64,000 nucleotides of DNA, taken from positions 248,001-312,000 of the forward strand of contig NZ_RJUL01000005.1 of assembly GCF_003751625.1 (NCBI RefSeq), read 5' to 3'. This DNA comes from Gallaecimonas pentaromativorans. Lineage in GTDB: Bacteria; Pseudomonadota; Gammaproteobacteria; Enterobacterales; Gallaecimonadaceae. This document shows positions 45,260 to 54,964 of the stretch, piece after piece. The first letter of the stretch is position 1, and each line of letters starts with the position of its first letter. The translations under genes were made by a program, and so were the position numbers. Below the pieces are notes generated by a model. It saw nothing but the letters and a program-made list of their open reading frames with translations, did no database searches and was not told the origin of the DNA.

Positions 45260-48200
45260 TTAATCTGGGAGTTTACGACGGCGCCAAAGCGCTATGCCTG
45301 CCAACATCAGGCTGAGTATTGGGCTGCCTGCTCCGCCTCCAGAGTTTTTGCCAGAAGGGGGCGACGAGGACTCAGGGAGCGGAGTTACTGGTAGCCCCTG
45401 TTCAGGTGGAACATTATCGGTTGGGGGAAGCTCACTTTGAGTGACCCCAGGAATGGAGACTTGCCAGACTTGCTCATCACCGGCACTGGTTTCGATGAAG
45501 TCGTCCACACCTCCGACAACTAAGAACCGTGTACCTGCAATAGTGCCGGCGGGCTGTGCAAGGCGACGATTTCCCAGTACTACCTGTTGCCAAGTATCGC
45601 CTACTAAGCGCTCTCCAGTATTGATGCCCCAAACTGTCTGGTTGTTGGTGTTAGATCGGCCAAAAAGCGCATAAACCTCATTTTTATAGCGAAGTAGTAG
45701 ATGACCTTCACGTGCTTCAATCATGGGAACACCCGCTGCCCAGCTATCGCTGCCGGGTGCCCAATGCCAGACGGCATTGGTGGCCGATGTAGCCGAAGCA
45801 TTTTCCCATGGCTGATAGTAGCCACCGTAGAGGCTAATCGTGCCATCTGCCGGATTAAACTCAGCTCCAGCATTAGCCACTGCTTGGGGCAGATTAGGGC
45901 CTTGACTCCAGCTCATATTACTCAGGTCCAGTATGGCTACATCTGTACTGATATCGCTGGGTAGTACCAATGGATCTGCTGTAAGTTGGCCACCCATGAT
46001 AACGAGCTTGCCTTCTGCCACCACCACGGTGGCGTTAGCTAGAGGATGGGGTAATGTTGCAACCTGCTGCCAGCCCGGGGTCGCCGGGTTGAATGCGAGA
46101 ACTTCATCAGTGGGATAACCATCACTGTTAAATCCCCCCACTAAATAGATCAGTCCGTTTTCTGACACAGCCTTAGCTCCGGTGAGGGGGCTAGGCAGTG
46201 CCCAGGTGCTGTCGCTGCTGACAGTTAGGCTGGTGGTGTCGACTCTTTCGACAGTGGCGCTGGCGGCGCCACTGTCCTCACCGCCCAGTAACCAGAGATT
46301 ACCGTCCAGCTCGGTATAGGCCGCGCCAATACGTGGCGACAGGCTGCTGGCCACCTGCTCTGGGTATTCAGCGACGGTGAAGCAGGCACTATGACTGGGA
46401 TAGGCCATGGGTGGAATGACCTGAACTTCGGCCTGGCCGAAGGGGCTTTCCACCGGAACCCTTACCTCGATGTGGTCATCGCGCCAGGAGAGCACATCCA
46501 TGGTCAGCTGTTGCTCGCCTTGGATAAGCTTGACCTGACCTGCTTGGTCGCCAAAGTGGTGGCCGCTGAGAGTCAGTACCCGGCCAGGGCCTGCCGCCAT
46601 GGGGCTCAGATCCCATATGGCGCTGTTGCTGATCACACCAGGAGCCAGGGCCTTGTCAGCGCGCACCATGCCCTGAGTCAGGCTGGTACGGGTCAAATCG
46701 ATCATGGGTTCGCTGGCATTCATCAGCGCCGCTTTTACATCCAGGGCGCTGGCCGTGGGGTACTGGGCCCAGATCAGGGCGGAAATGCCCGAGACATAGG
46801 CGGTTGCCATGGAATTGCCGGTGTTGATGCTGTAACCCAGATCCTGCATGGGGGCCAGGCTGTAGATGTTGAAGCTTGGTGCCAGCAGGTCCACTGAGTT
46901 GCAGCCGTAGTCACTCGTGAACATCAGGCCCGGGGCGGAGCTGTCCATACCGCCCACTGCCACCATGGCGGCCAGGGCGTCGTTGGCCGGATAGGTGGGC
47001 TCGGTGTCCTCATCCAGGCTGCTGTTACCTGCAGCGGCAACCATCAGCACGCCTGCGTCCTGAGCTGCCTGCAGGGCATCATGTATGGCCTGGCTGTGGC
47101 GGTAGCTGCCCCAGCTCATGTTCAACACCACTCTTGGCAGTGCTAGTCTTTCCTTGGTGTCCAGCAGGTATTCAATAGCCTCGACGATGCGGCCATCGTC
47201 TACCAGGCCGAAGTCGTCGGCGCCGATGGCGGCCAGCGGCATCAGCTTGACTCTCCATGCTACACCTGCCACGCCCTGGTCGTTATCGCCTTTAGCGCCG
47301 ATGATGCCTGCTACGGCCGTGGCATGGCTATAGAGTGTGGGGTCGTACGTACCGCCATAGACAGGGTCTTCCACTGGGCTATTGCGGTCTTTGCTTAGGT
47401 CAATGCCATGAATGTCATCAATGTAGCCATTACCGTCGTCGTCTAGACCGTTACCGGCGATCTCACCTGGATTGATCCATAGGTTGTCCACCAGCTCTGG
47501 ATGGTGGGTGTCGACCTTGCCATCGATGATGGCTACCACTACGTCGTCGGCGTCGTGGCGAATGTCCCAGGCCTCGGGGGCGTTGATATCCCGGTCGACC
47601 AGACCATAGGCGTGTTGGAACTGCTGGCCATAGTTGTCAAGGCCCCAGCTACGGCGCAGCTCAGGATCATTAGGGTAGGTATTACGTAGTTCCCTCTGGA
47701 AGCTGGGTTCGGCGTATTGTACCAAGGGGCTTTGACGAAGGGCCTTGAGTGCCGCCTCGCCTTGGCCATGGACTTCTACGCTCAAAAGACCAGCGTGCTT
47801 GAACCACTTGACCGGCTTGCCGCCCACTTGCTCTAGCAGAGCGGTTAACTCGCTTGGCAGTTGCGGTTGGGCACCGCTTTGGTCTGAGACGCCTTTTTTG
47901 ATCTTGACCAGCAGCAAAGCGTTGTCCACCTCGCTTGCCTGGCTGCCAAATGCCAGCAACAGGCCAAGGGCAAGAAACTTGGTCAAGCGGCGGGTCTTGC
48001 GGCGAAGGCCCGCCGCACCCAGCAGGGCCAGCAGCAGGCCGCCAGCCGCACCGCCACCACCGCTGCTTGATAGCGGGGCTGGTTCAGGGTCTGGAGTAGT
48101 AGGTTCGGGTTCAGGCTGAGCTATTTGTGGGCGCTCGGCCAGATTGAAAGCCAGCACCTGGCTTGAGAATACGCGGTCGGTAGAATACTCGCTGTTGTCA

Positions 48201-50776
48201 TCCCCAGTGGCGATGCGCTGCTCGCCGCCGACGATAAAAGCTTGCTCCCCGTCCTGAACCACGGCTGTGCCGTTTAGGCCGATATCCACCTGAGTGGCTT
48301 TGTGCCACTGGCCGTCGACCAGTATTTCCCCTGAGTCCAGGGTCAGAGTTTGGTAGTTCTGCCAGCCGAACAGGGCATAAACAGCGTCGTTGTGGGTGAG
48401 GAGGGAGAATTTGCTGCGGGCTTCCAGCATATCAGGCAGAGCTTGCCAGCTACCAGTTCGTGGGTCGAACAACTGTACCGTCTTGACGGCGTCGCCGCTG
48501 GCATCAACAAAGCCGCCTGCCACCACTATGCCTTGGCCTCTGGGGTCGACACTGGCGGCCTGGCCCCAACTGGCTTTGGGCAGACTGGGCCCTGTAGTCC
48601 AACTGTCGGCTTTGGGATCGTAGATATAGAGAGTGTCGGAGAAATCCTCGGGCCTCATATCGTACTGGGGCCGTAGTAGGCCGCCCAGGACATAGAGCTT
48701 GCCTTGGTAGGCAGCAGCAGCTGCGTAACCGACTTTGCCGGGCATAGGGGCGCCCTGGCTCCAGCTCTGAGTGTTGGGATCGAAGATCTGAGTGTTGTTG
48801 ATAGCATTGTTGTCCTTGCCAAAACCACCAGCCAGGTACACCTTGCCGTCCAGCACGGCGCTGGCGGCGCCGCTGCTGGCCTGCGGCATAGTCCAGGCAC
48901 TGTCGGCCTGGACCCTGTGGCTGGCCAAATCAACCCGCTCGACGCTGGCAAGGGCACCATACTGGACCTCGCCACCAAAGACCCAAAGGGCGCCGTCCAG
49001 CAAGGCGGCGCTGGCATGGCTGCGGCTCTTGGCAAGATGGGCAAGGCTCTGAGTCTGATCACCCACAGCCAAGCAGGCTTGACCGGACTGCAGATTGCCC
49101 CGGGATACCACCAGGCCGGAGGCGCCATAAGGCGCGTCATCGGGAACCAGAACTTTGATGCTATCGTCCTGCCATTGGTCAATGGTCAACTCAGTTGCAG
49201 TGCCGTCGCTGCTAATGAGCTCCACCTTGCCTGAGGATTGGCCAAAGCGGACACCTGTTATCGTGACGCTGCTGCCTGGAGCCGCAGTCGTGCTAGACAG
49301 ACCCCACACCACGGGCCTAGTGCTGTCATAACCTAGGGCAAGATCCGCTTTGATGATGCCTTGGGATAGGGAGTCACCCTGCAGATCGGCCACCGGCTTG
49401 CTACTACTCAGCAGAGCGTTTTTCACTTCTCGCCAGTCCCATTCCGGGTGTTGGGCCCAGGTCAGGGCGGCGACACCCGACACCAGGGCGGCGGCGCCCG
49501 AGGTGCCGAACAGCAGGCTGACTTCGGCGTGGTCCTTTGCATTGGCGGCCAGGCCTACGATGCCTTCGCCGGGCGCCATCACATCGACGCTGGCGCAGCC
49601 CTTGTTGGACACAGGCTCCCTACCTAGATGAGAAATGCCGCTGCCGCCGACTGAGACGATGGCGTCCACAGGGCTACTGGCTGGGTAGAAGGGAATGTGG
49701 TCATTGTTCTGGCCGGCGTTGCCGGCGGCGGCGATGATCAGCACCCCGGCGTCGGCCGCGGCAGCCAGGGCCGCGGTCAGGGCCTGGCTCTGCTGGTAGC
49801 TGCCAAAACTCAGGTTCATCACCACTTGTTTAAGGCCCAGGCGCGCCTTGGTATCGAGCACGTACTCTATGGCTTCGACCAGGTTGACGTCCTTGATAGC
49901 GCCCCAGTTGCGCACCACTTTGATGGGCATCATCTGGGTGTGCCAGGCCACCCCTGTGACCTTCTCGCCGTTGTTACCCACGGCGCCGATGATGCTGGTA
50001 ATGGCCGAACCGTGGCCGCCCAGGTCATTGTCGACCGGGTCCATGTCGAGGTATTCACCGGCAGGGCCTATGCCGTTGATGTCGTCCACATAACCGTTGT
50101 TATCGTCATCGATGCCGTTGTAGGGGATCTCTGTGGGGTTGACCCAGATGTTGTCGTGGATATCGGCATTGTTGATGTCGGCGCCGGTATCCAGCACCGC
50201 CACCACCACGTCGGCGGTATCGGTGCGCACGGCCCAAGCTTCGGGAGCGTTGATGTCCCTGTCACCCAGGCCATAGGTGTCGAGGGTGACGTTGTGCTGG
50301 CCGTAGTCGTCCAGGCCCCAGAGCACGCTGTAGTACAAGTCATTTGGGCGCTTGGTTTGACCTTGGGGCTGGCGGCTGTGGTTGACTGCGGCAAAACGGG
50401 CTCCGGGCAGGCGACCAGCGGCGTCCATGGCGCTGGCAAGAGCGGTACTGGCGGTCAGTTCCACCAGGCCTGTGCGCGGGAAGACTCGGCCTATCGTCAA
50501 GCCGGCTTTGGCGGCTGCCTCGACGAAGGCCGGGCTCAGCAACCGGGATTTCAGCTCGGCCGCAGCTATGCCTGGGGCCTGGCGCCGCAGCGCCTCATAG
50601 CTTTGGCCAAGGCCGTCGACACTGACCAGTAGCTGGTTGCTGGTGCTGGCCTCCTGTGCCCAGGCCTGTGGGCTGGGGTGCTTGACGGGGCTGGCAGCCA
50701 GGGCAGGACCGGTCAGGGCGGTCAGTACCGCCAGGGTCAAAGGAGTGAACTTGTTCTGCATGTTCTTGAGCCTCAT
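45260..50776 (-). CDS. Double S8 subtilisin / IPT / Kelch protease polyprotein with internal GlyGly-CTERM tail
   Basis: 1838 aa, two whole proteases in one frame. Half 1: signal peptide (to about 28), S8 domain with Asp196 (LDTG), His255 (GHGS), Asn353 and Ser426 (GTSGAA), IPT/TIG domain (about 487-560), Kelch-like repeats (about 575-880), Pro/Glu linker, then a GlyGly-CTERM tail (about 904-930: SSSGGGGAAGG, hydrophobic helix, RRKTRR). Half 2 starts directly with a signal-peptide-like LTKFLALGLLLAFGSQAS (931-948), then S8 with Asp1085 (IDGK), His1151 (SHAT), Asn1251 and Ser1322 (GNSMA), IPT, Kelch repeats and a terminal GlyGly-CTERM tail (about 1813-1838). There is no stop codon and no ribosome binding site at the junction (TTG at 47984-47986). 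It starts in the M36 stop (ATGA); the ATG five codons later, behind GAGG, is an alternative. Confidence 0.88.
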   Translation of the reverse strand: MRLKNMQNKFTPLTLAVLTALTGPALAASPVKHPSPQAWAQEASTSNQLLVSVDGLGQSYEALRRQAPGIAAAELKSRLLSPAFVEAAAKAGLTIGRVFPRTGLVELTASTALASAMDAAGRLPGARFAAVNHSRQPQGQTKRPNDLYYSVLWGLDDYGQHNVTLDTYGLGDRDINAPEAWAVRTDTADVVVAVLDTGADINNADIHDNIWVNPTEIPYNGIDDDNNGYVDDINGIGPAGEYLDMDPVDNDLGGHGSAITSIIGAVGNNGEKVTGVAWHTQMMPIKVVRNWGAIKDVNLVEAIEYVLDTKARLGLKQVVMNLSFGSYQQSQALTAALAAAADAGVLIIAAAGNAGQNNDHIPFYPASSPVDAIVSVGGSGISHLGREPVSNKGCASVDVMAPGEGIVGLAANAKDHAEVSLLFGTSGAAALVSGVAALTWAQHPEWDWREVKNALLSSSKPVADLQGDSLSQGIIKADLALGYDSTRPVVWGLSSTTAAPGSSVTITGVRFGQSSGKVELISSDGTATELTIDQWQDDSIKVLVPDDAPYGASGLVVSRGNLQSGQACLAVGDQTQSLAHLAKSRSHASAALLDGALWVFGGEVQYGALASVERVDLASHRVQADSAWTMPQASSGAASAVLDGKVYLAGGFGKDNNAINNTQIFDPNTQSWSQGAPMPGKVGYAAAAAYQGKLYVLGGLLRPQYDMRPEDFSDTLYIYDPKADSWTTGPSLPKASWGQAASVDPRGQGIVVAGGFVDASGDAVKTVQLFDPRTGSWQALPDMLEARSKFSLLTHNDAVYALFGWQNYQTLTLDSGEILVDGQWHKATQVDIGLNGTAVVQDGEQAFIVGGEQRIATGDDNSEYSTDRVFSSQVLAFNLAERPQIAQPEPEPTTPDPEPAPLSSSGGGGAAGGLLLALLGAAGLRRKTRRLTKFLALGLLLAFGSQASEVDNALLLVKIKKGVSDQSGAQPQLPSELTALLEQVGGKPVKWFKHAGLLSVEVHGQGEAALKALRQSPLVQYAEPSFQRELRNTYPNDPELRRSWGLDNYGQQFQHAYGLVDRDINAPEAWDIRHDADDVVVAIIDGKVDTHHPELVDNLWINPGEIAGNGLDDDGNGYIDDIHGIDLSKDRNSPVEDPVYGGTYDPTLYSHATAVAGIIGAKGDNDQGVAGVAWRVKLMPLAAIGADDFGLVDDGRIVEAIEYLLDTKERLALPRVVLNMSWGSYRHSQAIHDALQAAQDAGVLMVAAAGNSSLDEDTEPTYPANDALAAMVAVGGMDSSAPGLMFTSDYGCNSVDLLAPSFNIYSLAPMQDLGYSINTGNSMATAYVSGISALIWAQYPTASALDVKAALMNASEPMIDLTRTSLTQGMVRADKALAPGVISNSAIWDLSPMAAGPGRVLTLSGHHFGDQAGQVKLIQGEQQLTMDVLSWRDDHIEVRVPVESPFGQAEVQVIPPMAYPSHSACFTVAEYPEQVASSLSPRIGAAYTELDGNLWLLGGEDSGAASATVERVDTTSLTVSSDSTWALPSPLTGAKAVSENGLIYLVGGFNSDGYPTDEVLAFNPATPGWQQVATLPHPLANATVVVAEGKLVIMGGQLTADPLVLPSDISTDVAILDLSNMSWSQGPNLPQAVANAGAEFNPADGTISLYGGYYQPWENASATSATNAVWHWAPGSDSWAAGVPMIEAREGHLLLRYKNEVYALFGRSNTNNQTVWGINTGERLVGDTWQQVVLGNRRLAQPAGTIAGTRFLVVGGVDDFIETSAGDEQVWQVSIPGVTQSELPPTDNVPPEQGLPVTPLPESSSPPSGKNSGGGAGSPILSLMLAGIALWRRRKLPD

Positions 50777-53700
50777 TTCGCTAAAGGCTGTTGGTCGGGG
50801 CGAGGGGCCAGAGGCACGCGGCGGCGCCTGGCCAGCAGGCCGGTGATAAGAGTCAGGAGTGCGGTCAAAGGAGACAGGGCGCCACCGCCACCGCTCTGGG
50901 GCTGAGCCGGTTGTGGGTCTGGTGTCGGCGCTGGAGGCGGTGTATCCATTATGGTGACGGTCAGACCGTCTTCCTGGATAGCGCCTTGCTGGCTGGCAGT
51001 CAGGCGGAAGCTGAGTTGAGTATCGTCATCCACAGGCGGGGCATTAAAGCTGGGTGTGGCGCTGAAAGGGTTGTCCAGCACCACTGTCGGGCCTGCTATC
51101 TGCTCCCAGCGCAGATGCACATCCTCAATACCGTCACGGTCGAGTAGATTGGCATTGAGGGTGACCAGGCTAGCCTGGCCTAGGGAGTCCAACTCGGCCA
51201 CTTGCTGGTCTGGGCCAGCATCGATGTGCAAGGGTCTGTTATCGCACTGGGGAGCGTTATCGACTAAGCCTAAGAAGGGGGGAGTTGTAGTGCCGCTGAT
51301 GGCAACATTGTCCACCAGCCACCCTGTGGGGGAGTTAGTGGAGTTGGACTCGTTAACCGCAGTTCGGAAACGCAGACGGGTTTGGGTGCCAGCCAGGTTG
51401 TAGCCGAAGTTGATACGGACATGACTAGAGGTGCCGCTTTGGTTGAGGGTACCGACAAAGGCGGGGCCGTAATCATTGCCAATAGCTGCGCCATTGTAAC
51501 CGCCTTCCTCGAATATACCGCCCAGAAACAGACTGTTGGTGAATTCGCTGCCGTTGACGCTGACTTCCACCACGCCGCCATCTTCGCCAAGACCTTGGTA
51601 AATTTCCTCGAAGCTGTACCAATGATCGAATTCCACTATCAGTGGCTCACTGGTGCTGACATTTAGTACCGGGCCCGTCAGAGTGGTGTTGGCACTGTAG
51701 CCGTTGGCTAGACCCACCCAGAGATGGTTGACGCCGCTGGCGCTTGCCGGATCGGCCGAGGCGACCAGCGCCCAATCGTTATAGAAGGGGTAATCGACGC
51801 CGCCTGTCTGCCATTGGCGTTGGCTGGCCAAGGGCGTTTCCATGTCATCGACCTGGCTGATACGCGCCAGGCCGTAGTTAACGGTCTGGTGCAACAGCAG
51901 GGGGGCTGGCTCCAGTACTCCTTCCACACCATAAGGCTCGAAGTTGATCTGCAGTTGCAGATCCTCACCCTTGTCGGCGCTACCAAGGGTGATCAGGGTA
52001 GAAGCGGACACCTGTGCACCAGGTACAATCGGTGCTGGGAAGGTGATAAGGCCGTCATTGGCGAAGCTGGCATCGCCGTTGGAACTGACTCGGGCCATGA
52101 GCGGCTGGCTAAGATCGGCCTGCCCACCTGTGTTGAGGGTCAGGGTCAGGCGGGCTGTTTCACCGGCGTCGAGAATGCCATCGTTGCTGCAATATCCCTG
52201 TTTGCCGTCGTCAAAGCCGGTGTCCAGCTTGGTCTCGGCCAACTCAAAGTAACCTGCGTCAGCCTCGAAGCTCTCTACAACGCCACTCAGGTCTTCACTG
52301 TAACGGGCCGGCCCCTGAGCCCCTATGCCCATGCCGCGCTTGGCAAAGGCTTTGGCGGCCAGTTCCCAATCACGTTCGTCGGTGGCAGCTACCACGGCCA
52401 GAATGGCGTCCCTGGCTTCGAGAAAAGTGGGGTCCAGTGGGGTCAATTTTAGGCCACCTATGAGGTAATCCTGCATCCGTTCGCGAGCTTGATCGAAGCT
52501 GTAGCGACTGTCGTTCAATAGGCTGGCGTAGAACTCCCACAGGGTATTGGCCCAGATCTCGCCAGCGCTGTGAATTTCGCTGTTGCCTTCGCCGTCCTGA
52601 CCATAGGCCAGAGGGGCCGAGGTCGGCAGCGCCTGGCCTTCTTGGATATCTTTGAAGGTCAGTGGGTTAACTGAAAAATCAGTGGAGTAGGGCGCGCGGC
52701 GAATACCAAAGTAGGGATTGGAGGTGGCATGGAGGCCGATCCCGTAAGGCCCTTGAAAGCGGTCGTTGCCAGGCACTTGGCTGTCTTCCTCACGCACTGT
52801 GAGTAGCAGAGCGGCCACATCAGACCAGCCTTCGCCCATAGCCCGTGCCTGTTGGTTACTCAGGCCGTTGCCATCTCCCACCAAACGGTTAGACACATAG
52901 TGGAAAAACTCATGGGCGATAACGCCGTTATCTAGGGTACCGTCCCTGTCGGTCATCTTTCGGCGCAGATGTACCTCTACTGGGCCATCGTCCATGGCGG
53001 CCAGCAGGGTGTCGCCAGCGGCCTTGGTGATGGACACACTGGGAATGGTGACTGAAGGGTTGTATCCCCCCATAGACATGGGCTGGTCTTGGTCGGTGTT
53101 GTCGGCGATGAGCACGGCGATGGCACCGTTTTCCTGAGCAAATTGCGCCTTGAGGTTGAAGTCGCACATGCCTCGACGCAGCATCACTATCTTGCCAGCG
53201 ACGTTCGTCTGGTTGAGGTAAGGTGTTTGGCAACCGTCGTTGTAACTGCCTTCACCCCAGTCGTCGCTGTTGTCGACACCAATCACCACTTCGGACTGGA
53301 TGTCGTAGGCAGTAGGACCGAAGTCGGAGGTCCCTATGGCATAGGGGCCAAGGCCGTTGCGGTTGGTGAGAGTCAGCTCACCATCGACTACGCCGTCGAA
53401 CAAATACATCTGCATCACCGGGCTGGAACCGTCGGACGGGGTATACATGTTGGCGTTGTTGCGGCCAGAGAAATCCTGGCCCTCGGCGAAGATGGGATCG
53501 CCCGCCATGCCTCCCCTGCCATAGTTGTCCATTTGGGCATTGCCGGATGTCTCATCCAGGCCGTTGTCGTACCAATCGTCGTGGAGCCAGTTCACCAAAT
53601 AGAAAAGGTTAACGGCGGCGGCTTTGCGAGCCTCTTCCCCTATGGGGTCGCTGAGGCTTGCGGCAAAATCGAAGCTTTGCTCGCCATTCATGGATGGCAT

Positions 53701-54807
53701 GATGTCGCCGACGTATCGGTCGAAACCATCTAATGCGCCCAAATCGATATAGGCTACGGCGTTGTTACCCCAGGTTTCCGTGGCCCCTTCCGGTAGCCAG
53801 GGATCATTGGTGCTGATAGGACCATGTTCTAGGGTGACCAGGGGCTGGTCGGCAGGTATTTCCGTTGCGACGGGCTGGGGCGTAAAGCCCTGGGCAGGTA
53901 GGAGTGCGTTGCCGACCGGGCCGTCATAGGGTTGGTGCTTACCTTCATTATCGGCCCAGACCCGGTAGCTGGTGGCTACATCGCTCAGTTGGTTGTGGCG
54001 ACGCAATACGCGGCCATCCACTGCCGATATGATAAAGGCAAAGGCCTGCTGCTCTTTATCATTGTGGGCGCGAAGCTCCACCTGGTAGGCGGGAATAAGA
54101 GCACTGCCGGTCTCGCTTGGGCTGAAGTACAGGGATTTTGTGCGAATTTGCCCCAGCAACTGCCAGGAGCTATTTCCACCAGCCAGGGTGAAGGTTTCGC
54201 GGTGGTCCTCGGCGCCCTGACTCTGCAAGTCGCCACTCAGGTTTTCGCCCGTCATCTCGCGAAAGGCGAGGCGTGCTGCCTGGCGGGCATCGACGGCGGA
54301 AGCCTCTGCCACCAAGGCGTTGCTTTGGCTGGCAGGGGCAAAATTGCCGGTCAGAGCAATGGGATTTTGGGCTTTATCGAGCAGCACGTTGAGGGTGCGG
54401 CCGAACACTTCCTTGCCGTGATAGAGCTGCTGGAAACGGGCAATGGTGGGGCCACCTTGCGGAGCATGCAAAGCCACTAATTTGGCATTGGTTGCGCTAA
54501 CCACGTCAATGCCGAGGCGTCGGCTGTTGGCTATTATCTGTTGTTTTGCCTTTATTTCCAGTTGGTTTTTATCCGACTTTTTGCTGGTTTTGGAATCGAT
54601 AATGGCTTTGTTTTTGGTTGCGCTATCATTTTTGAGCCATAAAAAAGTAGGGGTACCTAGTTGTTGGTCGATGTGGGAGGGGTAACCTTTGAATGTGCCT
54701 AATTCGGGGCGGCTGGTCTGGGATAAGGGCTGAGTCTGCGTCACCGCCACAGCGGTATGCTGACCCAGTAGTGCACCCAGAAGCGTCAGTGCTGTAGTAC
54801 TGCGCAT
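50773..54807 (-). CDS. Secreted M36 (fungalysin-type) metalloprotease with PA domain and GlyGly-CTERM tail
   Basis: 1344 aa. Signal peptide to about residue 22 (ALTLLGALLGQHTAVA), FTP/propeptide region (about 95-270), then an M36 catalytic domain with zinc motif HEFFH at 632-636 and third ligand Glu659 in GEGWSD. A PA domain is inserted before the zinc site (about 495-615, with GKIVMLRRGMCDFNLKAQFA). Beta-sandwich domains fill the C-terminal half, ending in a Pro-rich linker and a GlyGly-CTERM-like tail (SGGGGALSPLTALL, helix, RRRR) with an unusual extra 14 residues. GlyGly-CTERM proteins are processed by rhombosortases and often exported by type II secretion. First gene of the operon; good GAGGA before the ATG. 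Confidence 0.92.
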   Translation of the reverse strand: MRSTTALTLLGALLGQHTAVAVTQTQPLSQTSRPELGTFKGYPSHIDQQLGTPTFLWLKNDSATKNKAIIDSKTSKKSDKNQLEIKAKQQIIANSRRLGIDVVSATNAKLVALHAPQGGPTIARFQQLYHGKEVFGRTLNVLLDKAQNPIALTGNFAPASQSNALVAEASAVDARQAARLAFREMTGENLSGDLQSQGAEDHRETFTLAGGNSSWQLLGQIRTKSLYFSPSETGSALIPAYQVELRAHNDKEQQAFAFIISAVDGRVLRRHNQLSDVATSYRVWADNEGKHQPYDGPVGNALLPAQGFTPQPVATEIPADQPLVTLEHGPISTNDPWLPEGATETWGNNAVAYIDLGALDGFDRYVGDIMPSMNGEQSFDFAASLSDPIGEEARKAAAVNLFYLVNWLHDDWYDNGLDETSGNAQMDNYGRGGMAGDPIFAEGQDFSGRNNANMYTPSDGSSPVMQMYLFDGVVDGELTLTNRNGLGPYAIGTSDFGPTAYDIQSEVVIGVDNSDDWGEGSYNDGCQTPYLNQTNVAGKIVMLRRGMCDFNLKAQFAQENGAIAVLIADNTDQDQPMSMGGYNPSVTIPSVSITKAAGDTLLAAMDDGPVEVHLRRKMTDRDGTLDNGVIAHEFFHYVSNRLVGDGNGLSNQQARAMGEGWSDVAALLLTVREEDSQVPGNDRFQGPYGIGLHATSNPYFGIRRAPYSTDFSVNPLTFKDIQEGQALPTSAPLAYGQDGEGNSEIHSAGEIWANTLWEFYASLLNDSRYSFDQARERMQDYLIGGLKLTPLDPTFLEARDAILAVVAATDERDWELAAKAFAKRGMGIGAQGPARYSEDLSGVVESFEADAGYFELAETKLDTGFDDGKQGYCSNDGILDAGETARLTLTLNTGGQADLSQPLMARVSSNGDASFANDGLITFPAPIVPGAQVSASTLITLGSADKGEDLQLQINFEPYGVEGVLEPAPLLLHQTVNYGLARISQVDDMETPLASQRQWQTGGVDYPFYNDWALVASADPASASGVNHLWVGLANGYSANTTLTGPVLNVSTSEPLIVEFDHWYSFEEIYQGLGEDGGVVEVSVNGSEFTNSLFLGGIFEEGGYNGAAIGNDYGPAFVGTLNQSGTSSHVRINFGYNLAGTQTRLRFRTAVNESNSTNSPTGWLVDNVAISGTTTPPFLGLVDNAPQCDNRPLHIDAGPDQQVAELDSLGQASLVTLNANLLDRDGIEDVHLRWEQIAGPTVVLDNPFSATPSFNAPPVDDDTQLSFRLTASQQGAIQEDGLTVTIMDTPPPAPTPDPQPAQPQSGGGGALSPLTALLTLITGLLARRRRVPLAPRPDQQPLAK

Positions 54808-54933
54808 GGTGTTCCTCTGTCATGGTTATTAAGGGAATGGTGTTGTCGCCACGGTAGGCAGCAGCGCGTCGCAGTGCACCGAGGCAATGCCTTGGAAAAT
54901 AGGCGTCTACACGGCTAATTTCTGAAGTGAAGT

Positions 54934-54963
54934 GTTATATGGCGGGTGGTGTTTGGTTGTCAA
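54934..54963 (-). promoter_or_regulatory. Promoter of the protease operon
   Basis: On the minus strand TTGACA (54958-54963) and TATAAC (54934-54939) with an 18-bp spacer, matching 11 of 12 consensus bases. It lies about 130 nt before the M36 start codon. Confidence 0.65.
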
Positions 54964-54964
54964 T

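Noticed and set aside
45069-45263. Small plus-strand frames between the pseudogene and the protease operon
   Set aside because: They cross the minus-strand terminator at 45186-45218, lack ribosome binding sites and have no recognisable features.
47984-47986. TTG as an independent start for a separate second subtilisin gene
   Set aside because: No Shine-Dalgarno in the 15 nt upstream and no stop codon ending the first protease, so a fusion product is the simpler reading; retained only as an alternative to test.
49697-50632. 311-codon plus-strand frame opposite the subtilisin gene
   Set aside because: Opposite to clear S8 catalytic motifs; Val/Gly/His-rich shadow composition.
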